Below the pieces are notes generated by a model that was not told where the DNA came from, did no database searches, and saw only the letters and a program-made list of their open reading frames with translations. From Oscillospiraceae bacterium (GTDB lineage Bacteria > Bacillota > Clostridia > Oscillospirales > Ruminococcaceae), in contig WRLY01000001.1 in the NCBI GenBank assembly GCA_009776305.1, forward strand, positions 679,497-743,496: DNA of 64,000 nucleotides, given 5' to 3'. Positions 32,111 through 41,095 of this stretch are shown piece by piece; the stretch's first letter is position 1; each line of letters starts with the position of its first letter. Made by a program: the position numbers and the translations under genes.

Positions 32111-33916
32111 TCAAAAATCCAAATAATGTCTTGGATTATATCGCTGGCTACCCTGCCGCACTTCAAAGTGGAGATGGTTTCCGTAAGCCTGACCTGTCTG
32201 CCCGACTAACGCTATACTTTGCCCCTGTGTAACTGATTCTCCTTTGCTTACAAGCAATGTGCTTGCGTGTGCGTATAGGGTTCTGAGACCGTTGGCGTGT
32301 TCTATAATTACGGTATTGCCGTAGCCGTAGTACCAGCCGGAATAAACCACAACGCCGCTGTCTCCCGCAAATATTGGCGTTCCGTAAGGCGCACCTATGT
32401 CAATTCCGGAGTGTCCGGGATAGCCGCCGTCCCACCAGCCCCACTCGGAAACCCTATATCCGCGCGGTACGGGATAGATAAACTTGCCATGGGAGGCGGT
32501 TTCGCTTGAAACTTCTCCTATCGGAAGCGGCTTTGTTCCGCGCGCTATAACCTTAGTTACAGGTTGGCTTAAAGTTTCGCTGTCAGTCTCGGTTCGGGCT
32601 GTTTCAACCCCGTTTACAAGCGTTACCCGAGCAGTAATTCTTTCAAGTCCGACTTCGCCATCGGTCACTACGCGAGAGGTGTCTTTATACCTTGTGTCGT
32701 CTTCGGTATATTCGGTGTTGAAAGGGATTTCTTTATCAAAAATTTCGGTTCTGGTTACTGAAACGGGGAGTGCCGGAACCTCCGCACTGTACCTTATGGT
32801 CATGCCCGGCAAAAGGAATAATTCGGAGAAACCGGGGTTCAACCGTTCAAGCTCGGCTTCGGACATGTTGAGCTTGTCAGCTATAAGACCGTGACTGTCG
32901 CCCGAAACTACGATGTAGTACTGTTCTTCTTCTTTGGGTTGCGTGAGGTTTCTTATAACGGTTTGCGGGTCGATAATACTTTCGGTTGTGTAAAGCCCCG
33001 CCTGTGAGACGTTTACCGTCTGCATGAACTCGACCTCCTCATCCGGCGCACCGGTTTTGTGAACTTCAAGGAGGTTGTCTATGGTTACAAGAATTGAGGA
33101 ATTATCCCTTACCGCGCCCATGAAAGTATCGTTAATAATAATACCGTAGGCGTATTCCACGCTTACGCCCGATTTTTCAAGCAGTATATCCGCAACCATG
33201 TAGGAATTTAAATTGTTATCGGAATATCCGATTTTTTCAATAGTGAAACTCGGAGTAATTTCGGCAAAGGTGGCGCTGCCGAGAAAGTTCATGCGTTCCT
33301 CAAACAGATTCTGCGCTTCGGTGAACACCGACTCATTATCTATATGCCCGACAAAACTGCCGTTTACGTCTAATCTGACGGCGTAATCTATGTCGCTGGC
33401 GTAGGAGATAACGTTGACTAAAAATAAAATGCTTATTACAGGAACGGTATAGTTGAAAACAGTGACTGCCAAACCGCGTTTGCCAAAAAGAATCAGTAAA
33501 AAATGCTTAAAAAAAACAGGCAACGCGCCTTTTAACCCCTGTTCACGGTTGGCGGTTTTGCAGTCGTTTTTAATACGGGAAAAAAGGCTGAACATTTTCA
33601 TAAAAGGCGAAACTATGAAAATCCCCGCATATTTAAGCTTGCCGAGCATAAAAATCCGAAAGCTTTCGGTTTTACTCCAGACGAATCCGATAAACCGTCC
33701 CGTGAAGAGTAAAACGCCGTTGATTAGGTCGGCAATTATTTCACAAATGCTTTTTCCGAGGTCATAGAAAAATTCAGCGATAAATTTCAGTAAAATTATA
33801 TAAAAATGCGGTTTCGGCGTTGTTTTATGTGTCTCGCTGTATATTTCTATGTTTACATTACCTTCTGTTATAACATTTTCATTGTTTTTATTTTCTGTAT
33901 TTATATTACTTTCCAT
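32111..33916 (-). CDS. M23 peptidoglycan endopeptidase with LysM and G5 domains
   Basis: A 601-residue cell-wall protein. An N-terminal cytoplasmic region with an amphipathic or reentrant stretch (about 35-65) leads to a membrane helix near 150-175 (VFNYTVPVISILFLVNVISY). Outside are a LysM domain (YYIVVSGDSHGLIADKLN, about 335-385), a G5 domain (about 390-465) and a C-terminal M23 domain with GHSGIDIGAPYGTP and NHLHFEVR, giving the His, Asp and HxH zinc ligands. It is expected to cut peptidoglycan cross-bridges, tethered at the membrane. This domain order is common in spore-formers. Transcribed alone from a consensus promoter. Confidence 0.92.
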   Translation of the reverse strand: MESNINTENKNNENVITEGNVNIEIYSETHKTTPKPHFYIILLKFIAEFFYDLGKSICEIIADLINGVLLFTGRFIGFVWSKTESFRIFMLGKLKYAGIFIVSPFMKMFSLFSRIKNDCKTANREQGLKGALPVFFKHFLLILFGKRGLAVTVFNYTVPVISILFLVNVISYASDIDYAVRLDVNGSFVGHIDNESVFTEAQNLFEERMNFLGSATFAEITPSFTIEKIGYSDNNLNSYMVADILLEKSGVSVEYAYGIIINDTFMGAVRDNSSILVTIDNLLEVHKTGAPDEEVEFMQTVNVSQAGLYTTESIIDPQTVIRNLTQPKEEEQYYIVVSGDSHGLIADKLNMSEAELERLNPGFSELFLLPGMTIRYSAEVPALPVSVTRTEIFDKEIPFNTEYTEDDTRYKDTSRVVTDGEVGLERITARVTLVNGVETARTETDSETLSQPVTKVIARGTKPLPIGEVSSETASHGKFIYPVPRGYRVSEWGWWDGGYPGHSGIDIGAPYGTPIFAGDSGVVVYSGWYYGYGNTVIIEHANGLRTLYAHASTLLVSKGESVTQGQSIALVGQTGQAYGNHLHFEVRQGSQRYNPRHYLDF

Positions 33917-34001
33917 TTTCTTTTAAAAATCTTCTCCGGTGTCGGGAGAATCAACAGATTCAATCCCGAAATCAAATTATTACAAATTGGTTACAAAACA
34001 T

Positions 34002-34030
34002 AGTATATCATAAATTCCCGCATTTGTCAA
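34002..34030 (-). promoter_or_regulatory. Consensus promoter for the M23 gene
   Basis: On the minus strand TTGACA (34030-34025), 17 bases, TATACT (34007-34002). The leader of roughly 80 nt can form TTCTCC/GGAGAA, which would cover its only GGAG. Confidence 0.85.
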
Positions 34031-34043
34031 TTAGATAAAAGCC

Positions 34044-34072
34044 TTGATTTTGACAAAAATTTATGTTAAAAT
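34044..34072 (+). promoter_or_regulatory. Probable promoter for the CofE-like gene
   Basis: TTGATT (34044-34049), 17 bases, TAAAAT (34067-34072), 35 bp before the ATG. It is divergent from the M23 promoter and only 13 bp separate the two -35 boxes. Confidence 0.6.
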
Positions 34073-34107
34073 AAACAAAAATAGAAAAATTAAGGACGGA
34101 ATAAAAT

Positions 34108-34827
34108 ATGCAATTCGAGCCGAATCATGGGAAAGAGCTTATAATAGAGGTTAATTTTAGTGGCGACGGCGGCGATTACACGGGAAAATACGCCCGCTAC
34201 CCTGTAAAAACCCATGTAATCATGAAAGAAGACGTCTTAGAGGACGTTTTGGACGAATACGTAAAAGAGTACTTAGAAGAGGGCGACACTTTATTTATAG
34301 CGGAAAAAATAGTTGCCATTACGCAGGGGCGGGCTTTTCGGCTGGACGAAATTAAAGTTTCGAGATTGGCGCGGGTTTTGAGCAAATTCGTGCATAAGAC
34401 CGATTACGGCATAGGTTTGGGTATGCCTGAAACAATGGAGCTTTGCATACGGGAGGTCGGTAGGGTTAAAGTCCTGTTCGCGGGATTTTGCTCGGTAATC
34501 GGTAAGCTTTTCGGCAAGCGCGGGGTTTTTTATAAAATCTGCGGAATGAAAGCCCGCGCAATAGACGGACCTTGTGATTATACTATTCCGCCGTACAACA
34601 ATTATGCAAAAATGGCGCCCGACAAGCCTCATGAAGCCGCCGCACGGCTTTCGAGACATATCGGGCATGACGTATTTATTGTTGACGCAAACGATATAGC
34701 CTGCACCGTCCTCGGGAAAAACCGAAAAGACCTGCCCGACGCTTTCGCCGAGCAGGTCTTCAGGGACAATCCGCTTGACCAGAGCGACCAGCAGACCCCG
34801 CTTTGTATTGTCAGGAGGCAGGGGTGA
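34108..34827 (+). CDS. CofE-like F420-0:gamma-glutamyl ligase family protein
   Basis: A 239-residue protein matching the F420-ligase fold (PF01996 as recalled): YARYPVKTHVIMKED, EGDTLFIAEKIVAITQGRAF, GIGLGMPETMELCIREVG and a late DANDIACTVLGKN. In F420-producing microbes CofE adds glutamates to the cofactor, using GTP. Clostridia do not make F420, so the homologue probably acts on another substrate. AAGGACGG lies seven bases before ATG 34108. It is alone between the M23 gene and the pseudokinase. Confidence 0.8.
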   Translation: MQFEPNHGKELIIEVNFSGDGGDYTGKYARYPVKTHVIMKEDVLEDVLDEYVKEYLEEGDTLFIAEKIVAITQGRAFRLDEIKVSRLARVLSKFVHKTDYGIGLGMPETMELCIREVGRVKVLFAGFCSVIGKLFGKRGVFYKICGMKARAIDGPCDYTIPPYNNYAKMAPDKPHEAAARLSRHIGHDVFIVDANDIACTVLGKNRKDLPDAFAEQVFRDNPLDQSDQQTPLCIVRRQG

Positions 34828-34926
34828 TTACTCTGCCTCGCTTACTATTTATCGGTTTATGCCTACCTAAAAAGTTACAAAATGATTACAATTCGGAAAC
34901 AAAGCGGTTAAACCCCCTCAAAAGTG

Positions 34927-34955
34927 TTGACTTTCAATCTTTTATAAGGTATTAT
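34927..34955 (+). promoter_or_regulatory. Promoter for pseudokinase-ispDF
   Basis: TTGACT (34927-34932), 17 bases, TATTAT (34950-34955), 65 bp before the ATG. Confidence 0.75.
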
Positions 34956-35020
34956 GTTAATTGATAACACAATATATAAAATTATAGTGTAATAGCGTAA
35001 CAAAATGAGGGAATAAGTTC

Positions 35021-36880
35021 ATGAAGAAAGAAACTTCCCTGTGCATGGGTTGCATGGCGGAAATGAAACCGACTCACCAAAACAATAGCGGGAATCCCGA
35101 TATATGCGCGGTTTGCGGCTATGCCAAAAACAGCGTGTTTCTATCGTCTTATTTAGCTCCTACTACGTTTTTGGCGAACAGGTATATAATAGGCAAGCTG
35201 ATTTCATATAACGGCGAGGGCGCGCTTTATATAGCGTTTGACACCTTGAAAAACGTAAGAATCACCCTGCGCGAATATATGCCCGATACACTTTGCGGCA
35301 GGAAAAAAGACGCTGAGACCATTGAAGTAAACCCGCAGTATGTAGCGCTTTATAAAACCTACCTTTCGGAATTTATAGAGCTTAACCGCTCGCTTATGGG
35401 TATAGACCGCTCGCTCGGGATTCAAAAGGTTTCGGAAGTGTTTATCGAAAACAACACGGCTTATGCGGTTTATGAATATATAGCGGGAATCAGCCTAAAG
35501 TCCTACCTCTCGAATCTCGGCGGCGTTTTGCCGTGGGAGCAGGTAAAAGAGCTTTTCGCGCCGCTTTTTACTACCCTGAATCTTGTACATTCGGCGGGAA
35601 TCATTCACAGAGGGATAAGTCCGTCTACTATTTTATTTAACGATAAGGGCGAGCTTGTTTTAATAAACTTCGGAATCGCCGCCAGCCGTACCCATGGTTA
35701 TGAAATTAACCATGAGGTTTACGCGGGTTATGCCGGTCCGGAGCAGTACAGCGGCGTGGAGCGCCACGGGAATCAGACTGACGTTTACGGTGTTGCGGCG
35801 GTGCTTTATAAGGTTTTAACGGGGCAGATGCCCGCCGACGCGTCCGTAAGGTGTAAAGAAGACGTTTTGACCGAGCCCGCGCTGATAAACCGCAATGTGC
35901 CTATGTCGGTATCGTCGGCAATTATGAACGGCTTAATATTAAACGTCGGGGAAAGAACCCAGACAATCGGTTTGTTGATTGACGAGCTTTTTGAATCCTC
36001 GCCGCTCAGTATGCCCGATTCTACCAATGAGATTCTGATTAAAAAACCGCTCCGTGCAATCGAAACCGAAAGTCCGCTAACCCCCGGAGGGGCAGGCGCG
36101 GGGGTACGGCGGGTGGAGGAAAAAAAGCATGTTTCCCACACCACCGCAATAACGGTTTGCGTTATGCTCGGACTGGTACTTGTCACTTTTATTACTGTAA
36201 TAGTGCTTTCAGCGCGCAATCCTGATTTATTTAACTCGTGGTTGCCCGAAGAATCGGCGGCAAGCGCTGCAGAGGGGCAAAACGCCTCGGACAACGCTTA
36301 CGGTACGACCACTCCTCCTGTTTCAACAGAGCCCGAGGAGGATTCCGAGCCGAGTTCAGGTATTAATGACGCATCGTCTCATACCCTTTCAAACGAGTTG
36401 TATGTAGTTCCCGACTTTAGGTCGCGGTATTTTGAGGTTATACAGAATAACAGCGCTTTTGTGTTTTTAACATTTATCCCGACTTATGAATTTAACGATG
36501 ATTTTGACGAAGGGTTGATTTTCGAGCAGGATAAGCCACACGGAAGCGAGGTCGTCAAAGGTACTGAAATAACCGTAAAGGTCAGCAAAGGACCTGAAAC
36601 GGCGGTTCTGCCCGTCTTTGCAAATACCAGCCTCACGGACTATAAAAATTTACTGTCTGCGGCGAAAATCAAGTATGAAGTAAAGGGCGAACATAGCAGT
36701 TCGGTTGAAAAGGATTTTGTAATAAGGTGCAGTGCGGCGGCGGGGGATATTATAAATATAGCGGTGGGTGATACCGTGACGGTTTATTTTTCGCTTGGAC
36801 CGGAGCCCGAGCCTGAACCTGCCCCTGAGCCTGAAATTGAAGACGAGCTGTTGCCCGAACCTGATTATTATGGAGTGTAA
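35021..36880 (+). CDS. Zinc-ribbon, PASTA-domain pseudokinase
   Basis: A 619-residue membrane protein built like a PknB receptor kinase but without catalytic residues. Order: zinc ribbon with C8xxC11 and C29xxC32; kinase-like fold about 50-330; membrane helix about 373-398; Ser/Glu-rich linker; two PASTA domains about 460-595; Glu/Pro repeat tail. The beta-3 lysine is Arg84 (in ITLREYMP), the HRD aspartate is Gly198 (HRG), the catalytic-loop Asn is Thr203, and the DFG aspartate is Asn216 (NFG). Overall folding residues are kept ([22 protein letters not shown]). It probably senses cell-wall fragments through PASTA and signals by binding, not phosphorylation. The stop overlaps ispDF by 11 bp. 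Confidence 0.9.
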   Translation: MKKETSLCMGCMAEMKPTHQNNSGNPDICAVCGYAKNSVFLSSYLAPTTFLANRYIIGKLISYNGEGALYIAFDTLKNVRITLREYMPDTLCGRKKDAETIEVNPQYVALYKTYLSEFIELNRSLMGIDRSLGIQKVSEVFIENNTAYAVYEYIAGISLKSYLSNLGGVLPWEQVKELFAPLFTTLNLVHSAGIIHRGISPSTILFNDKGELVLINFGIAASRTHGYEINHEVYAGYAGPEQYSGVERHGNQTDVYGVAAVLYKVLTGQMPADASVRCKEDVLTEPALINRNVPMSVSSAIMNGLILNVGERTQTIGLLIDELFESSPLSMPDSTNEILIKKPLRAIETESPLTPGGAGAGVRRVEEKKHVSHTTAITVCVMLGLVLVTFITVIVLSARNPDLFNSWLPEESAASAAEGQNASDNAYGTTTPPVSTEPEEDSEPSSGINDASSHTLSNELYVVPDFRSRYFEVIQNNSAFVFLTFIPTYEFNDDFDEGLIFEQDKPHGSEVVKGTEITVKVSKGPETAVLPVFANTSLTDYKNLLSAAKIKYEVKGEHSSSVEKDFVIRCSAAAGDIINIAVGDTVTVYFSLGPEPEPEPAPEPEIEDELLPEPDYYGV

Positions 36881-38039
36881 AGCGGCGGCGATTATAGCCG
36901 CAGGCGGGAAAAGTTCGAGAATGAATGGCGGCGATAAATTATTTGCGGATTTGGGCGGGATTCCCGTGCTGATTCGCGCCGTTTCGGCGTTTCAGAAAGC
37001 CGAAAGCATAGGCGAAATAATAATTGCTGTCAATCCCGAAAAGCCGCAAAACAAGGAAAAAATCGACATGTTATGTCGGCAATACGGCATTTCAAAGCTG
37101 AAAACCATAGTCAGCGGGGGCAGACACAGGCAGGAATCGGTGCTTAACGCAATCAATGAGGTTGGCGCGAATATAGATGTAATTGCCGTTCAGGACGGCG
37201 CACGACCGTTCGTATCGGCTGAATTCGTGAATGAAATAATTACCCTTGCGCGGGAAAAAGGCGCGGTAATTCCGGCGGTTAGGGTTAAGGACACGATTAA
37301 GTCTGTCGGCGACGGAAAAATCCTTGCCACCCCCGACAGAGCCGGGCTTTACGCGGCACAGACCCCGCAGACGTTTGTATTATCAAAATACTTCAAAGCC
37401 ATTGAAAAAACAAAGGCTCTGGCGGTAACTGATGACGCGTCATTATTTGAAAAAGCGGGAATTGACGTTTTCATAACCGAGGGAGATTACCAAAACATCA
37501 AAATCACCACGCCGGAAGATTTGAAAATCGCGCGGGGATTTATCGGGGACACAGAAATCGAAATGGATGATTTACGCATAGGCACAGGCTATGATGTTCA
37601 TAAATTCGGGGAAAACAGAAAATTAATCCTTTGCGGGGTGGAAATCCCTCATGAAGAAGGGCTTTTGGGACATTCCGATGCCGATGTTGCCGTTCACGCG
37701 CTTATGGACGCATTGCTCGGAGCTTTGGCGCTCGGCGACATAGGAAAGCATTTCCCTGACAGCGAATCGGAATACAAAGGCATTTCAAGCCTTGTGCTTT
37801 TGGCTCGGGTTATCCGGCTTATAAACCAAAAAGGCTATAAGCCGTCTAATTTGGATATTACCATAATCGCTGAAAAACCGAAATTAGCGCCTTATATTTT
37901 TGAAATGCGGGAAAATATTGCAGGAATTTGCCAAATTCCTATTGAAAACGTCAGCCTAAAAGCCACAACGGAGGAAGGACTGGGGCTTGCGGGTAAAGGA
38001 ATAGGTGCGAATGCTATATGTATGGTTAAAACATGGTGA
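36870..38039 (+). CDS. ispDF: Bifunctional IspD-IspF
   Basis: Fusion of two MEP-pathway enzymes making isoprenoid precursors. Residues 1-225 are IspD (CDP-methylerythritol synthase) with [27 protein letters not shown] and AAQTPQTF. Residues about 230-389 are IspF (MECDP synthase) with the metal ligands in GTGYDVHKF and [13 protein letters not shown], then [10 protein letters not shown] and [12 protein letters not shown] 36870 is the family start; it overlaps the pseudokinase stop region and lacks a clear ribosome site, so translation is probably coupled to the pseudokinase. A frame extends upstream of 36870 but overlaps the Glu/Pro tail. Confidence 0.95.
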   Translation: MECKAAAIIAAGGKSSRMNGGDKLFADLGGIPVLIRAVSAFQKAESIGEIIIAVNPEKPQNKEKIDMLCRQYGISKLKTIVSGGRHRQESVLNAINEVGANIDVIAVQDGARPFVSAEFVNEIITLAREKGAVIPAVRVKDTIKSVGDGKILATPDRAGLYAAQTPQTFVLSKYFKAIEKTKALAVTDDASLFEKAGIDVFITEGDYQNIKITTPEDLKIARGFIGDTEIEMDDLRIGTGYDVHKFGENRKLILCGVEIPHEEGLLGHSDADVAVHALMDALLGALALGDIGKHFPDSESEYKGISSLVLLARVIRLINQKGYKPSNLDITIIAEKPKLAPYIFEMRENIAGICQIPIENVSLKATTEEGLGLAGKGIGANAICMVKTW

Positions 38040-38106
38040 AAAACCTAAAAAACGCAAATTATCACAAAAATATCACGCATATTTCATAAAAATTTCACAT
38101 TCGGGC

Positions 38107-38134
38107 TAAAGTTTTGAGCCTTATGGTACGATAT
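38107..38134 (+). promoter_or_regulatory. Sigma-28-like promoter for flgM
   Basis: TAAA (38107-38110), 16 bases, TACGATAT (38127-38134). The position before flgM, a classical late flagellar gene, supports the assignment. It shares CTAAAGTTTT and GTACGATAT with the site at 29487. A sigma-A-like TATTAT overlaps the -10. Confidence 0.7.
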
Positions 38135-38236
38135 TATATACAGACATAAAAGTATTGTAAAAAAATGTACCGTAATAAGCTTAAAAGACAAAAAGCCCGA
38201 ATTTGCTTTTGCCGCAACCTAATAGGAGGTATACGA

Positions 38237-38515
38237 ATGGAAATCAAGAATTTAAGCAACAGAATGATAAACGCTTACAAAAGCGTTCCTAAGACCGACG
38301 CTAAGAAAAGCGCACCGTCGGAAAAGACGGGGGGCGTAAACTTCGATAAAATCGAGTTTAATGTCGGCAACTCAATAGAAACCGCAAAGGCGGACATAAA
38401 AGCGGCTATTTCTTCAAACGCGGACAGCGCCCGCATTGAAAAGCTCCGCGCTGCTTACGCGGGGGATTCAGTACCGGAAAGCTCCGAAAAGGTAGCCGAA
38501 ACGATAGTTGGCTGA
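38237..38515 (+). CDS. flgM: Anti-sigma-28 factor FlgM
   Basis: FlgM holds the flagellar sigma factor until the hook is complete and is then exported. The 92-residue product is short and polar, with a disordered N-terminal half and the helical sigma-binding half seen in FDKIEF, ETAKADIKAAI and RIEKLRAAYAGD. ATG 38237 follows AGGAGG. It heads the cluster flgM-flgN-flgK-flgL. Confidence 0.9.
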   Translation: MEIKNLSNRMINAYKSVPKTDAKKSAPSEKTGGVNFDKIEFNVGNSIETAKADIKAAISSNADSARIEKLRAAYAGDSVPESSEKVAETIVG

Positions 38516-38592
38516 GTTGTTTAACTTGGCGGCGCGTTTCGGCGTCTTTTTGAATAATAATTTAAAGTAAACTAAAAGCAAAGGAAAAGCTT

Positions 38593-39075
38593 ATGGATTA
38601 TAACGCCGCCGTTGAAATACTGGATTTTTTGGAAAAATATGATAATCATTTTCGGGAATTACGCTCTTTTATAAATGAGAAACAGGAAAAAGCATGGGGG
38701 GACGACTTGGAGTGGCTTTTGAATTCGCTGACCGAAGAGCAGAAATTCATAATGCGCGGGAACTCGCTTGAAGCCAAAAGGCTTTTGCTTTTTGAAAAAT
38801 TAGGGGTTAAAGATTATGATTCCAAGCGGCTTGTTGAAGAATGTCCGCCTGAAATAAAAGGAAGAATGAATCTCGTAATAAACTCAATCGACGATTCGAT
38901 AAGCTATATAAGAGAAACCAACAAAAACGTACTGGAATTAGCGCGGCGCAAGCTTGAAACCCAAGCGGAGCTTTTAGACGACAGTTTAATAGCCGGAAGC
39001 GACACCTATAACAATTCGGGCTCAAAAATAAAAAAAATAGGCGGAGACGATGATAATATAATAGGCTCGGTGTAG
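38593..39075 (+). CDS. flgN: FlgN-like flagellar chaperone
   Basis: FlgN escorts the hook-filament junction proteins FlgK and FlgL to the export gate. The 160-residue product is all-helical with a long coiled middle and the position between flgM and flgK expected for FlgN. Sequence identity among FlgN proteins is low, so the call is largely positional. The C-terminal 25 residues are Gly/Asn/Asp-rich. Confidence 0.8.
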   Translation: MDYNAAVEILDFLEKYDNHFRELRSFINEKQEKAWGDDLEWLLNSLTEEQKFIMRGNSLEAKRLLLFEKLGVKDYDSKRLVEECPPEIKGRMNLVINSIDDSISYIRETNKNVLELARRKLETQAELLDDSLIAGSDTYNNSGSKIKKIGGDDDNIIGSV

Positions 39076-39099
39076 AAACACAGACGAAGGGAGTAAAAT

Positions 39100-41022
39100 A
39101 TGAGGTCATCTTTTGCGGGACTTGAAATGTCCAAACGTACCATTCAAATAGCTCAGAAATCTTTAGATATAGCTACCGGTAACATGGCGAACATCATGAC
39201 AGACGGTTATACGCGCCAAAGGATAGATACAAATTCAATGTACCTTAAATCCTACAAGAACTGGCAGACCAAAACGTCTAAGCTGTCCCTTGGCGGGCAG
39301 GGCGTAAACGCTTTCGGTGTAGCGCAGGTGAGAGACCCCTATTTGGATAAGCGTTTCCGCGAAATGAACAGCTACCTTGCGGAACAGGTGGTAAAACAGC
39401 CGGTACTTGAAGAATTGCAGACCACTATCGACTTTTATGAAAACATGGGTATGGACCAGGTTTTGGCTGCGTTTAAAGATTCTTTGTCAAAGTACGCCAC
39501 AAACTCGGCGAATCTTCCCGACTTAGCGACTAACGTAAGGGCAGATGCCCTTAACATAACAAGAATGTTGAACTCTTACGCGAGGGATTTTGATAAGTTA
39601 CTTGAAGACAACGTATTTGAGCTCGGCGTTACGGTCGATTATGTAAATACGCTTGTAGAAAAGGTGGTTTCGCTTAACAACGCCATCGTAAAGGAATATA
39701 AATCAACCGAATTCGGAAATATAGATACGGGCAGGGGTGTTTCCCCTTACGGACCTTTAGAGCTTATTGACGAGAGAAACTTAGTTCTCGACGAGCTTTC
39801 GGGTTATATCAACATCAGAGTTGATGAAAACGTTGACGGAAGCATAAATCTTCAAATGGGCGGCGTACTCATGATTGACGGTAATAAATTTGAGCATCTT
39901 GTCATGCAGGATTTCGATTCGTTCAACGCGGCGGTAATCAGCGCCTCCAACGGACAAAGTTTTGATTTCAGAGGAGGCGAAATCAAAGCGCGTATGGAAC
40001 TTGTAAACGGCAACGGACCTTACGCCAACTCTTTTCAGGACTCAAGCTATGGAATACCGTATTACAGGTCGGCAATTGACGCTTTCGCGGAAAGTTTCGC
40101 CAATCTCATGAATTCCACCAACGGCGTTACCGATAATGACTCAATAAGGGCAATGTTCGGCTCGTCGTTAGATGTGTATGATGTTGAGGGAAATATTGTC
40201 GAGCGCGGACCTATAACGGCGTCTACCATAAGAATATCGAATGAATGGATGGAAGACCCCCTCATAATTGGCAGAAACCATAGTTTTATAGAAGGCAACA
40301 CCTCCATAAATTTTGACGAGCTTACAGCCGGCAGTACATACTCATTGGATATTAGAATCGGCGGAACTGTTACCGAAACATTTACCTTTACCGCAATTCC
40401 GGTTCAAATTGAAGACCCTCCCGGTTCCGGTACAATGGTTGACACCGATGAAATTGACAGAGCGGCGACTATAGACGCGTTAAACGCGCAAATTACAGAC
40501 AGATTCGGCTCTAACGGACATAATCTTATTGATGATTCAACAATAGTTGTTGCCATGGGCGGTTTAATCGCAAACGTCATAGACAACCGACCTGTAACCG
40601 TCACTCCCGACGCCGCGTTTCCCGCAGGCGGGCTCACCTACCATGACGAAATCATAAGACAGCAGGCGACCGCAAACCTTGACGGAACTAACCCCAACAA
40701 GTTGCTTATGGCGCTTGACGATGAAATAAAGTTCGGCAGGGCGTTGGATTTTTCGGGAACAGTGTTTGACTACGTGTCTTTTATTTCCAACACGCGTTTG
40801 GGTCAGGGGCTGAAATTCATAGACGAACAGCGCGAGACGTTGCTTGTCACTACCAATAATCTTTTGGACAGCAGGGACGCTATTTCGGGTGTATCCAATG
40901 ATGAGGAAGGCATAAACATGCTGATTTATCAAAAATGGTATAACGCCGCGGCAAGAATGATGACCGCCCTTGACGAGTGTCTTGACAGAATTATAAACGG
41001 AATGGGCAGGGTCGGACTATAA
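39100..41022 (+). CDS. flgK: Flagellar hook-associated protein 1 (FlgK)
   Basis: FlgK is the first junction protein between hook and filament. The 640-residue chain opens with the D0 signature FAGLEMSKRTIQIAQKSL and NMANIMTDGYTRQR and ends with a C-terminal D0 helix (EGINMLIYQKWYNAAARMM). The middle (about 370-560) is the variable surface-exposed part. GAAGGGAG precedes ATG 39100. Confidence 0.95.
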   Translation: MRSSFAGLEMSKRTIQIAQKSLDIATGNMANIMTDGYTRQRIDTNSMYLKSYKNWQTKTSKLSLGGQGVNAFGVAQVRDPYLDKRFREMNSYLAEQVVKQPVLEELQTTIDFYENMGMDQVLAAFKDSLSKYATNSANLPDLATNVRADALNITRMLNSYARDFDKLLEDNVFELGVTVDYVNTLVEKVVSLNNAIVKEYKSTEFGNIDTGRGVSPYGPLELIDERNLVLDELSGYINIRVDENVDGSINLQMGGVLMIDGNKFEHLVMQDFDSFNAAVISASNGQSFDFRGGEIKARMELVNGNGPYANSFQDSSYGIPYYRSAIDAFAESFANLMNSTNGVTDNDSIRAMFGSSLDVYDVEGNIVERGPITASTIRISNEWMEDPLIIGRNHSFIEGNTSINFDELTAGSTYSLDIRIGGTVTETFTFTAIPVQIEDPPGSGTMVDTDEIDRAATIDALNAQITDRFGSNGHNLIDDSTIVVAMGGLIANVIDNRPVTVTPDAAFPAGGLTYHDEIIRQQATANLDGTNPNKLLMALDDEIKFGRALDFSGTVFDYVSFISNTRLGQGLKFIDEQRETLLVTTNNLLDSRDAISGVSNDEEGINMLIYQKWYNAAARMMTALDECLDRIINGMGRVGL

Positions 41023-41095
41023 CAATAACATTTAACAATGAATAATTTTTGAAGTCGCATTTTTGGCGGCAGGATTTGTGAAGAGGGGTAGAGAA

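Noticed and set aside
33917..34001. c-di-AMP riboswitch before the M23 peptidase
   Set aside because: Such switches often precede wall hydrolases, but the leader here is about 80 nt and lacks the ydaO core.
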